A stretch of DNA of 47,138 bases from Peptococcaceae bacterium (GTDB lineage Bacteria > Bacillota > Desulfitobacteriia > Desulfitobacteriales > Syntrophobotulaceae), in the NCBI GenBank assembly GCA_012839895.1, contig DUML01000081.1, positions 1-47,138 on the forward strand. The letters run 5' to 3'. The notes below the pieces were generated by a model. The model was given only the letters and a program-made list of their open reading frames with translations, did no database searches and was not told where the DNA came from. The translations under genes and the position numbers were made by a program. Below are positions 25,007 to 33,997 of this stretch, in pieces; positions within the stretch are counted from its first letter, which is position 1, and every line of letters starts with the position of its first letter.

Positions 25007-25411
25007 CATTTTTAGGTTAACAAGGTGTATTAAAATATACAGACCTTTGTCTTATTCGCCACCAACTATCAAAATCCTCTTACCAAAGATGGAAAATATA
25101 TCAATTTTATTAGAATTGTTCGTTATTCTTCCAAATCACCATTCACAAATTTATTAGTTTTATCGGCAAGTTCAATAATAAGCGTATTCGTAAACTGTTT
25201 TTTAGCATCTTTTACCGGTAATTCCGTTCCTAGAGAAAACTTGTTCCCAACATCATTAAAAGGATTATTGACTATCCAGGCAGGTTTATAACACTGCTTA
25301 ATTCCTATAATCTGATTTTCGTTGTCGTAATCGTAAATAAATTCGAAAAGACCAGCCGCTGTTTACTTTGCAAGCTGACTTCTATTGATTATGGTTAATA
25401 ATCTTTTTATC
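25007..25411. other. Spacer with gene remnant
   Basis: About 400 bases without an intact gene, upstream of the amino-acid transporter operon. It contains the open but start-less reading frame at 25123-25362. No clear promoter with both hexamers was identified for the transporter. Confidence 0.5.
25123..25362 (-). pseudogene. 5'-truncated gene remnant of unknown family
   Basis: A minus-strand frame of 79 codons ending in TAA at 25123-25125, with no start codon near its 5' end and a TAA in frame directly upstream (25363-25365). The peptide is protein-like (segments FEFIYDYDNENQ, KPAWIVNNPFNDVG, LPVKDAKKQF, IIELADKTNKF) with normal codon use, so it looks like the surviving C-terminal part of a gene. 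I do not recognise the family. Confidence 0.45.
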
Positions 25412-26083
25412 TTAGGTAATTATTCTCCATTTCTTCTCCTCGGCAACTTCTTTAAGCATACTGTCCGGCCTGACAGCTACCGGGTTCCCTACTTTAAGCA
25501 GCAAGCCTAAATCTGAATAACTGTCGGCATAAGCCCTGCTTGCTTGCCAGTCAACATCTTTATTCCCGAAAACCTCTTGTATTTTGCTCATTTTAATATC
25601 TCCTATAATGGGTTGAAATTCACTCATGTGGTCATACAGACCATCTTTGAAATGCATCTCGCTGCCGATAACCGTATCAAAACCCAAATAGTCACCGACA
25701 TTTTTTAATAGATAATGATAGGCACCGGACAAGAGCACCGTATGAAACCCATCCGCTTTAGCCTTCTCTACTTCTGCTACAACATTTTCATTTAAGAGCC
25801 CTGCTATCTCCATAGCACAAGTTTCAAAATATTCTCTTAGTTCTTGTTCCGACCTACCATAAAAAAGCCGGTTAAACTTTCTTACTGCCTGCAGCTTAAT
25901 TTCTTCCCGGGATAGTTTGCTCGCATTCTCTAATTTATACTTAACGAAAAGCGGCAGAAGAGAGAGGACAGTTTTATATAAAGTAAACCTGGAACATTTT
26001 AAATATTTCCATCTCGAGAGTAGAAATGGAAGCGTATCTTTCAAAAAAAGTGTTCCATCGAAATCAAAAATAGCTAATTTCAT
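25412..26083 (-). CDS. HAD-superfamily phosphatase (SerB-like subfamily IB)
   Basis: A 223-residue cytoplasmic hydrolase. Motif I is DFDGTLF (Asp8 nucleophile and Asp10 general acid by position), motif II is LLSGAYHY, and motif III/IV is ADSYSDL near residue 190, giving the magnesium site. The helical cap between motifs I and II is that of HAD-IB phosphatases such as phosphoserine phosphatase and the GPAT/CicA group. Substrate not assignable. ATG after GGAGGG; no operon partner. Confidence 0.85.
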   Translation of the reverse strand: MKLAIFDFDGTLFLKDTLPFLLSRWKYLKCSRFTLYKTVLSLLPLFVKYKLENASKLSREEIKLQAVRKFNRLFYGRSEQELREYFETCAMEIAGLLNENVVAEVEKAKADGFHTVLLSGAYHYLLKNVGDYLGFDTVIGSEMHFKDGLYDHMSEFQPIIGDIKMSKIQEVFGNKDVDWQASRAYADSYSDLGLLLKVGNPVAVRPDSMLKEVAEEKKWRIIT

Positions 26084-26236
26084 ATACCCTCCGGTTTTAA
26101 CTGATTAAATATTACTTACATTAAACAATTCCATTATTCCGCAGCGTTCTTCGCCATTACATCCGCTGCTCATTTCTTCTCGAGTATACCACTATTTTCT
26201 ATTAATTTACAACTCAAAAAGTTTATAACAAAACTA

Positions 26237-26280
26237 AACCACTGCTTAAGGAAATTAATTACTGCCCTAGAACAGTGGTT
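26237..26280 (-). terminator. Possible weak terminator after DUF445 gene
   Basis: An 8-bp inverted repeat AACCACTG (26237-26244) and CAGTGGTT (26273-26280) encloses a 28-base loop and lies about 60 bases past the stop on the minus strand. The following T-run is short and broken, so function is uncertain. Confidence 0.4.
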
Positions 26281-26340
26281 GTTTTAAACAAGCTCTTTAC
26301 TCTTGAATCTATTTTTTAATCGAAAACATTTAATGGATTA

Positions 26341-27234
26341 TTAAATGAATATATTAATAGTCCCTATTATCAAGCCAATTAATGCTCCTAAATTAATAAC
26401 AGCGTTTAACTCCCGTTTCATAACGGACAAAACCAGTTGTTCAATCTCCAAGACATCCATAGCCTTGACTTTCTCTTCCACTACACCGGCGATATCAAAC
26501 TCCTTGATAAATTCAGCTACTTTTTCCCGAATAAAGTAGGTATATATCTTATCAACGCCTTCAAAAAGTTGTTCCTTCCTAAAGCCCATCTCGGCAACGA
26601 GATCACTGATTGGCCTGTTTTCAAGGGTTTCCAGCTCTTTATGCACAAGCGGCCTTATAGTATTGAAACCATTACTCTCAATGTAAGCTTGGACCTTTGC
26701 GCCTATGGGAGCAGCGAGGGAAATAATTAGTTTGTCATTGGCTATAAAAGAAAGCGGTGTTCCCTGTGTTTTATCTTTAATTGCCCGTGCGCTTTCCCTG
26801 GAGATGATTTCCCCCAGATCCAATTGAGAAATGCCGGAGATAATTTTTTCACATATCCATTTTTCTAATTGCTCTTTTCCATTTAAATAAGTTTCTTCCT
26901 GGCAATAGTTTTCCAGTATTTTTTTCAGTGTCTGTTCTTTTTCGGCAGATAAAAAGCTGCAGACCTGACTAATAATTTTTTCTTTAACCTCCGCAGCCAG
27001 AAACATATTCTCGATATCCTCGCAGGTTAGAAGGTTATTGCCCACTGCCTTCCCTAAAGCTTTAGCCAATTGTTCTTTTCTTTTGGGAAAAATCCCGGGG
27101 GTGAAAGGCAACCGCAAATTCCCTATCATTATAGGGCGTAAAGGTCGAAACAACATCTTAACGGCAATATAGTTTGTAACATAGCCTATTAAGGAACCAA
27201 TAATAGGCCCTGCCAGGATATTAATAACACTCAC
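26341..27234 (-). CDS. DUF445 family membrane protein
   Basis: A 297-residue member of the DUF445 (YheB-like) family, function unknown. It has a hydrophobic N-terminal helix (INILAGPIIGSLIGYVTNYIAVKMLF) with the conserved GYVTNxxAxxMLFRP motif, then PFTPGIFPKRKEQLA, a long helical middle region, and a C-terminal helix (about 278-297) that would return to the membrane. Translation begins at GTG after AGGAG. It stands alone. Confidence 0.88.
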   Translation of the reverse strand: MSVINILAGPIIGSLIGYVTNYIAVKMLFRPLRPIMIGNLRLPFTPGIFPKRKEQLAKALGKAVGNNLLTCEDIENMFLAAEVKEKIISQVCSFLSAEKEQTLKKILENYCQEETYLNGKEQLEKWICEKIISGISQLDLGEIISRESARAIKDKTQGTPLSFIANDKLIISLAAPIGAKVQAYIESNGFNTIRPLVHKELETLENRPISDLVAEMGFRKEQLFEGVDKIYTYFIREKVAEFIKEFDIAGVVEEKVKAMDVLEIEQLVLSVMKRELNAVINLGALIGLIIGTINIFI

Positions 27235-27469
27235 GCTTGATCTCTCCTGTCAAAACAAGTTGTCTTAAGTATTGATTAATAAATAAAAAAACCAATTAAC
27301 AAATAATAAACGACTTAATTTTATTATATCCGCTCACTTTCCTCAAGTATCGCCCCATTAACTCCAGTTTCTCTCGTTGTCTCAAACATCGCCCCACTCC
27401 ATAGGTAACGCCACATTTTACCAAGTGACGCCTCGCACCTTAGCAATAATTACATCATTCCTTGAAAAT

Positions 27470-28366
27470 TTACCTGCGTTCTTTAATCTTGTCACCGGGT
27501 TCAACACTCCCGATAAGCAAAGGCGAATTGGGGTCATGTTTGGCAACATTATTCTTAACAGCACTATCACTATAATTGGCATAACAATATAAGCACCCAT
27601 GCCGGCAGGAATTATAAGCCCCGAGATCAACGCTGGCTACACAACCGCAAACCTCCCGTTGATTTTTATCTTTGAGGACTTTTAGTTCCCGGCCGGTAAT
27701 CCTGGATATAAGACTGTCGTCGATACACCTTGCATGTTCAATACCAAGGAAAGACAGGTCCAGTTGCTCGCAGCAAGTCATTAGCTTAAAATTATTTTCC
27801 CCAGCCAGCTCGGCTAACACTTTGGCAATTTCCAGTTTTTTAGCTTCAGTAATTAACTTAGGCTTAATAGGCTTTAGGTTTCGCTCTGTCTTTTGATAGA
27901 CATAAACAAAACTGATAATGCACCGCTCCGTATATCCTTTTAATTGGGAGGCTATTTTTCCAAAGTTCTCGGCATGATACCGGACATCCATATCTTTAGT
28001 CAAAATGATTGGGTCATAGCGCCAGATTGTTTTTTCTTTGCCAATTTTTTCGGCAAGGGCTTGAAAAGACTTAATAATTTCCTCCTTGGGAGGTAAATAC
28101 CTCTCCAGCCTCTGATCATAGGCGTTAAGGGTAATCTGAAAATAGTAATTGTAAGGGGAAAGATCTTTTAGCTTGGGCAAAATCTTCCCGGGATTTTTTG
28201 TCCAGAAGACAATACAGTCAACCACCGAGGGATCTAACTTTACTTTAAATACTTGGTGATAATTAAAGGGATTACGCACCAGGGCAAACCCTTCCCGGAG
28301 ACGGTTAAAAAACCATTCTGTAAAAAAAGCAGGAATATCCGTTCTCCTGCTGACACTTATAATCAT
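27470..28366 (-). CDS. DUF1848 family protein with C-terminal CxxxCxxC motif
   Basis: A 298-residue DUF1848 protein, function unknown. The start at 28366 is taken because AGAGGA precedes it and the family begins MIISVSRRTDIP. Recognised segments are WTKNPGKI, the aromatic YNYYFQITLNAYD, WRYDPIIL and the C-terminal CRHGCLYCYAN. That last motif (CxxxCxxC followed by aromatic-Ala-Asn) resembles the radical-SAM iron-sulfur motif, but it lies at the C-terminal end, not in the first strand of a barrel. Five further cysteines in the second half (CCEQ, RCIDD, VCGCV) make more than one metal site possible. Confidence 0.82.
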   Translation of the reverse strand: MIISVSRRTDIPAFFTEWFFNRLREGFALVRNPFNYHQVFKVKLDPSVVDCIVFWTKNPGKILPKLKDLSPYNYYFQITLNAYDQRLERYLPPKEEIIKSFQALAEKIGKEKTIWRYDPIILTKDMDVRYHAENFGKIASQLKGYTERCIISFVYVYQKTERNLKPIKPKLITEAKKLEIAKVLAELAGENNFKLMTCCEQLDLSFLGIEHARCIDDSLISRITGRELKVLKDKNQREVCGCVASVDLGAYNSCRHGCLYCYANYSDSAVKNNVAKHDPNSPLLIGSVEPGDKIKERR

Positions 28367-28571
28367 CAGTAATCCTCTGCCTTGTCCATTTTCGTATTCA
28401 TTAGACAACTTCCTTGGTCTACATGTTTTCCTGCTATGGTCTATAGCTTCGCACTTGCATTTATTCTACTCATTTTTCTAACAATTTGCAGGATACCGTC
28501 GCAACGGGTAGGACCAAGATAAAGTATACTTCTTTAAAATTTTATAAATATATTTAAAAATAAGATATTCA

Positions 28572-29792
28572 TTAATACGTACTTGTCAAATGAGCTGTTG
28601 CAAAAACATAAATTCCGTGGAGATTTGGAACGCTCACCGCAGAACCCAGCAGAAACATCTTGGTACTGTATTCTAAGACTTTCTGTTCTGTTAGTTTTCC
28701 TTTTTCCCCTTCTCCGGCTGGGCTGTCTTCTATTCTGACAATATTGACATCTTCTACAGAAATGTCAGTTGTATAAGGATTGACAGTTCTATTCACCATA
28801 TCCACCACCCCTTCCGGCGAAAGAAACAGGTAATTTTGGCCCTTGTAGTTACCATCAGCCAGGTGTGGTAGGGTTTGTACCGTGATATCTGTTTCCGGGT
28901 TAAGTTTAATCGCCTGCTGGGCAAACCATTGCAGGTCCCGCAATCCGATATCAGTTTTAACGTTTTGGCTGAATATTTCGATGAAAGTACCTATCTTTGG
29001 AATATTGGCAGAAGATAAGACCTTCTTAGCCAACTCTTTTAAGAATTTCTGCTGGATCTGCATCCTGCCCAGGTCAGCATTGGGATAACCTCTGAATCTG
29101 ACCAGTTGAAGGGCTTTATCCCCGTCTAAAAGCTGCAATCCTTTTTTCAGATGAATGTGCAGGTTCTGAGTGCCGTCATCCATATCCATGTCCTGAGGCA
29201 CATCAAATTCCACTCCCCCTACGGCATCCACCAGTTTAGGGAAAGCCTCCAGATCCACCCGCACGAAATAATGGGGCTCAAACCCCAGAATGGACTCCAG
29301 CTGCCTTTTCAATTCCTTCGCTCCGCCGTTGGCATAAGCTATATTAATCTTCTTATAATCACCTGGCACATCTACCTGGGAATCTCTCGGAACCGAAACA
29401 ATATTGACTTTGTTGGCAGCCGTATCAAAAGAAGCCACCATAATGGTATCGGTATGATAACCGCCAAAATCTGTTCCTATCAGGACAAAGGTATAAAAAT
29501 TTTCCTTATACTGCCTAGGAGGCTTGGTGAGAGTTTCTTCCTTTTCTTCAGCAGTTTCCTCTGTTGTCCCATTAGTCTCTTTTACAGGAGAATTACCTGG
29601 TGTAACATCCGTAGCCTCTTCCTGTCGGCCTTGCTCCTGCGTAGGCAACGCCGGAGGCCGGCTCAAGTAAGCGCTGAAAGCGATTCCCGAAATAATCAGA
29701 ATCGGCAAAAGCGCCAAGGTAATTGTTAGAAATAAGTTCCTAGGCTTTTTTCTGTGCTCTTTCTTTGTTTTTCGGCCTTTGGCATATAACAT
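28572..29792 (-). CDS. LytR-CpsA-Psr (LCP) family glycopolymer ligase
   Basis: A 406-residue membrane-anchored enzyme of the LCP family, which transfers wall polymers such as teichoic acid or polysaccharide from lipid carriers to peptidoglycan. A positive N-terminus precedes one membrane helix (about residues 22-42) and a Glu/Thr-rich linker. The LCP domain begins with YTFVLIGTDF at about residue 101 and includes DTIMVASFD, SVPRDSQV and LVRFRGYPNADLGRMQIQQ, with the arginines that hold the lipid pyrophosphate. The last about 100 residues may be a LytR_C domain. It is the last gene of the two-component operon, 65 bp after the Nudix gene. Confidence 0.92.
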   Translation of the reverse strand: MLYAKGRKTKKEHRKKPRNLFLTITLALLPILIISGIAFSAYLSRPPALPTQEQGRQEEATDVTPGNSPVKETNGTTEETAEEKEETLTKPPRQYKENFYTFVLIGTDFGGYHTDTIMVASFDTAANKVNIVSVPRDSQVDVPGDYKKINIAYANGGAKELKRQLESILGFEPHYFVRVDLEAFPKLVDAVGGVEFDVPQDMDMDDGTQNLHIHLKKGLQLLDGDKALQLVRFRGYPNADLGRMQIQQKFLKELAKKVLSSANIPKIGTFIEIFSQNVKTDIGLRDLQWFAQQAIKLNPETDITVQTLPHLADGNYKGQNYLFLSPEGVVDMVNRTVNPYTTDISVEDVNIVRIEDSPAGEGEKGKLTEQKVLEYSTKMFLLGSAVSVPNLHGIYVFATAHLTSTY

Positions 29793-29857
29793 CTCTAAAC
29801 TACTCCTTAATTAAGGAAAAACTTTTATTATATCCTCAAATATGTAATATCTTAATT

Positions 29858-30280
29858 TTATCCTTTTCCGGTGCAATTATCCCCTTGGATTTCCGAAAGC
29901 CTCCGGGCGACTTCCACATCGGCCGGACAAAAAGCATAAAATCTAAGTTCCTCCGGCTTCACCCATTCAATTTCTTGGTGAACTTTCATTTTCAGCTCAC
30001 CGCCAATAATCTCGGCACTAAAGAAAATAAATTCTAAATCTTTGTCCCCATAATTATAAGAAGTACGAGCAAAGACGTCCTTTATTTTTAGGTGAAGCCC
30101 CAACTCTTCCCGGCATTCTCTGAGCAAACATTCTTCCAGGCTTTCCCCTTGCTCCAGCTTTCCCCCGGGAAATTCCCAAAGACCGGAACAGCTCCCGCCC
30201 TCAGCCCGTCGGCAGATTAGTATCCGGTCTCCCTGGCGAATAATAGCTGCAGTGACATATGCAGAGCTTATCTTTCCCAT
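29858..30280 (-). CDS. Nudix hydrolase, MutT-like (8-oxo-dGTP type)
   Basis: A 140-residue pyrophosphohydrolase. The Nudix box is complete: GGKLEQGESLEECLLRECRE followed by ELGL, matching Gx5Ex7REUxEExGU. The flanking LWEFPGG and FFSAEIIGGE segments match MutT enzymes that remove oxidised dGTP. The ATG at 30280 follows GGAG by 8 bases; the longer frame from 30313 has no site. It lies 44 bp after the lipoprotein gene on the same strand. Confidence 0.88.
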   Translation of the reverse strand: MGKISSAYVTAAIIRQGDRILICRRAEGGSCSGLWEFPGGKLEQGESLEECLLRECREELGLHLKIKDVFARTSYNYGDKDLEFIFFSAEIIGGELKMKVHQEIEWVKPEELRFYAFCPADVEVARRLSEIQGDNCTGKG

Positions 30281-30324
30281 GCGGTTCACTCCAAAAACGG
30301 CGTTCTGTATCAAATATAGCTATT

Positions 30325-31797
30325 TTATTTTTCAACTGCGCCATAAGCGAGGAACGCTTTCTCCCAACTGTCGACATAAGACCCAGTTGACCATTCGGCC
30401 ATGATTACAGTTGTCCCTTCAGGCAATTCAAGCACTGTCAAAGGTTTACCAGCCAAATGTTCGCCGCTTATGGCAAAAACATATATTTTATTTTTCGTTC
30501 TAATCAGCGCAATATCTTTATTGGGCGAAGTATAAGCATCCACGGCATCCGGAACACGGTCTTTAATGTTTCGCCAGCTTAAAGTTAAAGTATCGTAGAT
30601 AATCAAATTGGACGGTGGAATGATATTAAGCCGGAAGTCTTCATAAGTAAACTTATCGCCTATTTGGTAGTTTACCCTCCCTACCAAATACCAATGGCCG
30701 TTTTTCCGCATGAGGCCGATATTTTCCCCGGTGTCATCTCCGTCTATCCAAGTTATTCCTTGTTGGCGTAAATCCCTAACCACTTGTTCCCTTGTGCCCC
30801 GATAAACTTCCAGTCCCTTATCCCCAAACAGATCGGAAATTTTTATCCCTTCAGGCGCCGATAGTTTATCAACCGGCAATATCCGCAAATCCCTCCGCCC
30901 GTTAGATTCCACCTCAAAAGCCATATAATCATTGCCAACATACATAATGCTTTTAGCTGCAGGTTCCAACTGAGCCTCAGCATTAATCTTGTCCCTGTTT
31001 TCGCCTGCTATTCCTTCGTTACTTAATTGCCTTTCCAAGGCTAAGATTCCCATAGTATCTACCACCACAGGCTGTATTTGCTGGGCCTTAGTGGTTACAT
31101 CCTTAAGTTCCCAAAAGCCGCTCTTTCTCGGGAAAAAAATACCTTGGACCTCCAAGAGAGGGTGAAGGGACTGCTGATCGGCCGCCACCCAATAAGTCTG
31201 GTAGGCAAAACCGTTGCTTGAAGGAATTTTTAGCCCCAGAAGGATGCCTGATTTTCCCTTATTACTCTCCTCCAGCTCACCGTCTACTTTTTCCTTGGCA
31301 GTTTTTAAAAAACTGTCAGCTTTATCCGCTACCTTTTGCAAAAGAAAAACTTGGTTTTGCACAAAGGAAATCATCCTGGTTTCATCGACCTTCATAAACT
31401 CCCCGAGAAAATTGGTCGCCGTAGAGACGGTTACCACTTCGACCTCTTGGTTATCCGGCAGGAACGCATCAGAAAGGGAGACATATTTAGTTAGCAAATA
31501 TTGAGCTACATTGACCCGCTTAATTTTATAAGAAGGCTTGTCCCAAACATGACTGCCGAAGAAGGCGGCATCAACAGTAAACTGGACATTGCTTCCCCGA
31601 CCTTGCGGCGTTGGTTCTTCCTTATGCACATCGTTACCCAACTCCTCAATAACCTCCCACTTACCTTCCAAGGGGCAATGTTGAAGAGCCGGGGGGATAA
31701 TCTTGCCGGCCGAAGCACCCGGTGAATTGGCACAACCGCCCAGAAGCAAAAACATCAGAGCAGACGCAATCAGGTAAAGCAAGCTTTTCTTAAACAC
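30325..31797 (-). CDS. Lipoprotein of a two-component operon
   Basis: A 490-residue lipoprotein whose signal peptide ends in the lipobox LLGGC. No family recognised beyond that; the mature part appears all-beta with long soluble stretches. The start is GTG at 31797, chosen because GAGGTG lies 7 bases before it inside the end of the kinase gene; this overlaps the kinase by 8 bp and places the signal peptide correctly. Order regulator-kinase-lipoprotein is like WalRK (YycFG) followed by YycH, so it may modulate the kinase from outside; that is inference, and I see no sequence similarity to YycH. Confidence 0.75.
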   Translation of the reverse strand: MFKKSLLYLIASALMFLLLGGCANSPGASAGKIIPPALQHCPLEGKWEVIEELGNDVHKEEPTPQGRGSNVQFTVDAAFFGSHVWDKPSYKIKRVNVAQYLLTKYVSLSDAFLPDNQEVEVVTVSTATNFLGEFMKVDETRMISFVQNQVFLLQKVADKADSFLKTAKEKVDGELEESNKGKSGILLGLKIPSSNGFAYQTYWVAADQQSLHPLLEVQGIFFPRKSGFWELKDVTTKAQQIQPVVVDTMGILALERQLSNEGIAGENRDKINAEAQLEPAAKSIMYVGNDYMAFEVESNGRRDLRILPVDKLSAPEGIKISDLFGDKGLEVYRGTREQVVRDLRQQGITWIDGDDTGENIGLMRKNGHWYLVGRVNYQIGDKFTYEDFRLNIIPPSNLIIYDTLTLSWRNIKDRVPDAVDAYTSPNKDIALIRTKNKIYVFAISGEHLAGKPLTVLELPEGTTVIMAEWSTGSYVDSWEKAFLAYGAVEK

Positions 31798-33184
31798 GGG
31801 AACGCACCTCTTGCGGTAAAGTAACCACAACGGTAGTGCCAACATTCAGCTCGCTCCTAATATCTAGTTTACCACCCATTAGGCTTATGATCTCCTCACA
31901 AATAGATAAACCAATTCCGTTTTTGGATTGTGAACCCTTGCCTTTATAAAACTTTTCTTTGACCATCGGCAGTTCTTCAGCGGAGATGCCGCACCCGCTG
32001 TCGGTGATTGTAAACTTTAATTCTTTTTCCAGGACTTCAGCTTCAAATTTCACTAAACCTCCCGACTCGGTAAAATTAAAAGCATTATCCAGGATGTTAA
32101 TAAAAACCTGTTTCAGGCGGTTGGCATCTGTGAAGAGATCAGGCAGGTTTTCCGGATACTCCACAGTAAACCGGATATTATCCCGTACGGCTCGCGGTGT
32201 GAGTTGTTTCCGGATATGTTCCATTAGGTTAACCAAACTGACTTTTTTATATTCCAATTTAATCCGGCCGGAAACAAACTTGGAAAAATCCAAGAGTTCT
32301 TCCACCATATGGGTAAGCCTCTCACTTTCTTTAGCGATAATGCCCAAGCCGTCGTTTAACATCTCTTTCTGCTGGAATTTTTCGTTTTGCAAGGTAATGG
32401 CCCAGCCCATAATCGAAGTCAACGGTGTCCGCAATTCGTGGGATACGGAAGATATAAAATCATTTTTCAGTTTTTCCTTTTTGGTAATTTCATCCGCCAT
32501 GTAGTTTAAAGTGTCTGCCAGCTTGCCAATTTCGTCATCCCGCTTTTTTTGGCATTTTATTTGAAAGTTTCCAGCAGCCATGCTCTCGGCAACACTCGTC
32601 ACTTCTTTTAAAGGAATAAGGATGGTATTAGCCAAAAAGATGCTAAGCAGACCGACAACTAGGACTACAAAAAGGCCAATTATGATAAAAATTTTCGCCG
32701 TACTGTAAATATCATGATCTATAGCTTCGGTAGAAGCAATAAAGCGCAAAGCTCCGACAATTTGCCCGTTTGCTTTTAAAGGATAAGCAACAGCCATTAC
32801 TTTTTGGCCGTTTATTTTTCCGACCCATTCTCCCATTCGGTCATTTAAAGCTTCTCTGATATCGTTGGCCGGTTCACTTCCTTCCGGGATTGTCCCCAGG
32901 GAATCCATGACAATTCTCCCGTCTCGGTTAATAATCTGTACTTCAGCGTTACTTTGGTTCCAAAAGGCATCTACATTGTACAGGATGTTTTCTTCCAAGG
33001 AGGTATCGGAGTAGTATTTGGCATACATATCGGCACTGATTCTAATCTGACTGGTTAAAGCTCCTTTCAGGCTGCTGTAGTAACTCTGCTGGACGGTATA
33101 AATAAGCAGCACTTCCAGTATGGCCACCGAAACAATTATTACGACCATGAAATAAACTGTAAGTCTCCCTCGAATCCCTTTCAT
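31790..33184 (-). CDS. Sensor histidine kinase with HAMP domain
   Basis: A 464-residue membrane kinase. Membrane helix 1 is at about residues 10-32, an extracytoplasmic sensor domain follows (about 33-158), helix 2 at about 163-188, then a HAMP linker, the HisKA box SHELRTPLTSIMG with the phosphorylated histidine, and the HATPase with N box (NILDNAFNFTE), G1 (DSGCGIS) and G2 (GIGLSICEEI). The sensor domain looks like a single Cache/PAS-like fold. The ATG overlaps the regulator stop (ATGA), so both are made together. Confidence 0.94.
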   Translation of the reverse strand: MKGIRGRLTVYFMVVIIVSVAILEVLLIYTVQQSYYSSLKGALTSQIRISADMYAKYYSDTSLEENILYNVDAFWNQSNAEVQIINRDGRIVMDSLGTIPEGSEPANDIREALNDRMGEWVGKINGQKVMAVAYPLKANGQIVGALRFIASTEAIDHDIYSTAKIFIIIGLFVVLVVGLLSIFLANTILIPLKEVTSVAESMAAGNFQIKCQKKRDDEIGKLADTLNYMADEITKKEKLKNDFISSVSHELRTPLTSIMGWAITLQNEKFQQKEMLNDGLGIIAKESERLTHMVEELLDFSKFVSGRIKLEYKKVSLVNLMEHIRKQLTPRAVRDNIRFTVEYPENLPDLFTDANRLKQVFINILDNAFNFTESGGLVKFEAEVLEKELKFTITDSGCGISAEELPMVKEKFYKGKGSQSKNGIGLSICEEIISLMGGKLDIRSELNVGTTVVVTLPQEVRSRV

Positions 33185-33894
33185 GACCTTCTCCTGCCGG
33201 GCAACGGCTGCCAACGATAGCCTGAACCCCAGACGGTTTTAATATAGTTGGGATCGGACGGATTGTCCTCAATTTTCTCCCTTAGCCTTCTGATGTGAAC
33301 ATCCAGGGTTTTAGTATCGCCAAAGTAATCTTCTCCCCAAATGGCGTTGAGGATTTCATTTCTGTTCAGAGCTATCCCCGGATTCTCCATAAACATTTTT
33401 AGTAAAGAAAACTCCGTCGGAGTCAGTTCCACTTCCAGATCATTTTTATACAGCTTCTTGGCGGCAACATCCAGACTAAGGCTGTCATAAGTATAGACAG
33501 GTGTATTTCCCTGGAAGGATCCCCGTCGTCTAAGCATAGCCTTAATCCTGGCGATCAACTCAAAAGGATTAAAAGGTTTGACCATGTAATCGTCTGCCCC
33601 TAGCTCCAGACCTAAAATCTTATCTGAATCCTGACTCTTGGCCGTTAAAATAATAATAAGTATTTCCGGGGCCACATCACGCACCCTTTGGCAAACTTCC
33701 AGCCCGTCCATCCCCGGCAGCATCAAATCGAGAACCAGAACATCGGGAGCAAAAGTCATCAACTGCGTAAGGGCTTCTTCTCCGCTTACCGCTTCCCCCA
33801 CTTCATAGCCGGCAGCTTCCAAGTTAAGGGTAATAAAACGCCGGATTGAGTCTTCATCTTCAACCACCAATACCTTGGTTTTCTTAGCACTCAT
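33181..33894 (-). CDS. Response regulator, OmpR/PhoB family
   Basis: A 237-residue transcription regulator. The receiver has the acidic pair in VVEDED, the phosphoacceptor Asp in VLVLDLMLPGMDG, Thr in ILTAKSQD and Lys in YMVKPFNP. The C-terminal winged helix ends in TLDVHIRRLREKIEDNPSDP and VWGSGYRW, which is the OmpR/PhoB ending. The start at 33894 is favoured by GGGGAG and the family N terminus; a longer in-frame start at 33921 has a poor site. First gene of an operon running to the LCP gene. Confidence 0.94.
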   Translation of the reverse strand: MSAKKTKVLVVEDEDSIRRFITLNLEAAGYEVGEAVSGEEALTQLMTFAPDVLVLDLMLPGMDGLEVCQRVRDVAPEILIIILTAKSQDSDKILGLELGADDYMVKPFNPFELIARIKAMLRRRGSFQGNTPVYTYDSLSLDVAAKKLYKNDLEVELTPTEFSLLKMFMENPGIALNRNEILNAIWGEDYFGDTKTLDVHIRRLREKIEDNPSDPNYIKTVWGSGYRWQPLPGRRRS

Positions 33895-33997
33895 TAGGCT
33901 CCCCACTTCCAAAAAGATCATCTTTAGGATACATCCTTAGCTTAGCCGCTTCAACAATAGCTTATATCACAGAGTAATTATTATAGTTTAACCATTA

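Noticed and set aside
27418-27630. Hydrophobic 70-codon minus-strand frame
   Set aside because: It overlaps the DUF1848 gene in another frame; the hydrophobic run comes from the AT-rich codons of the real gene.
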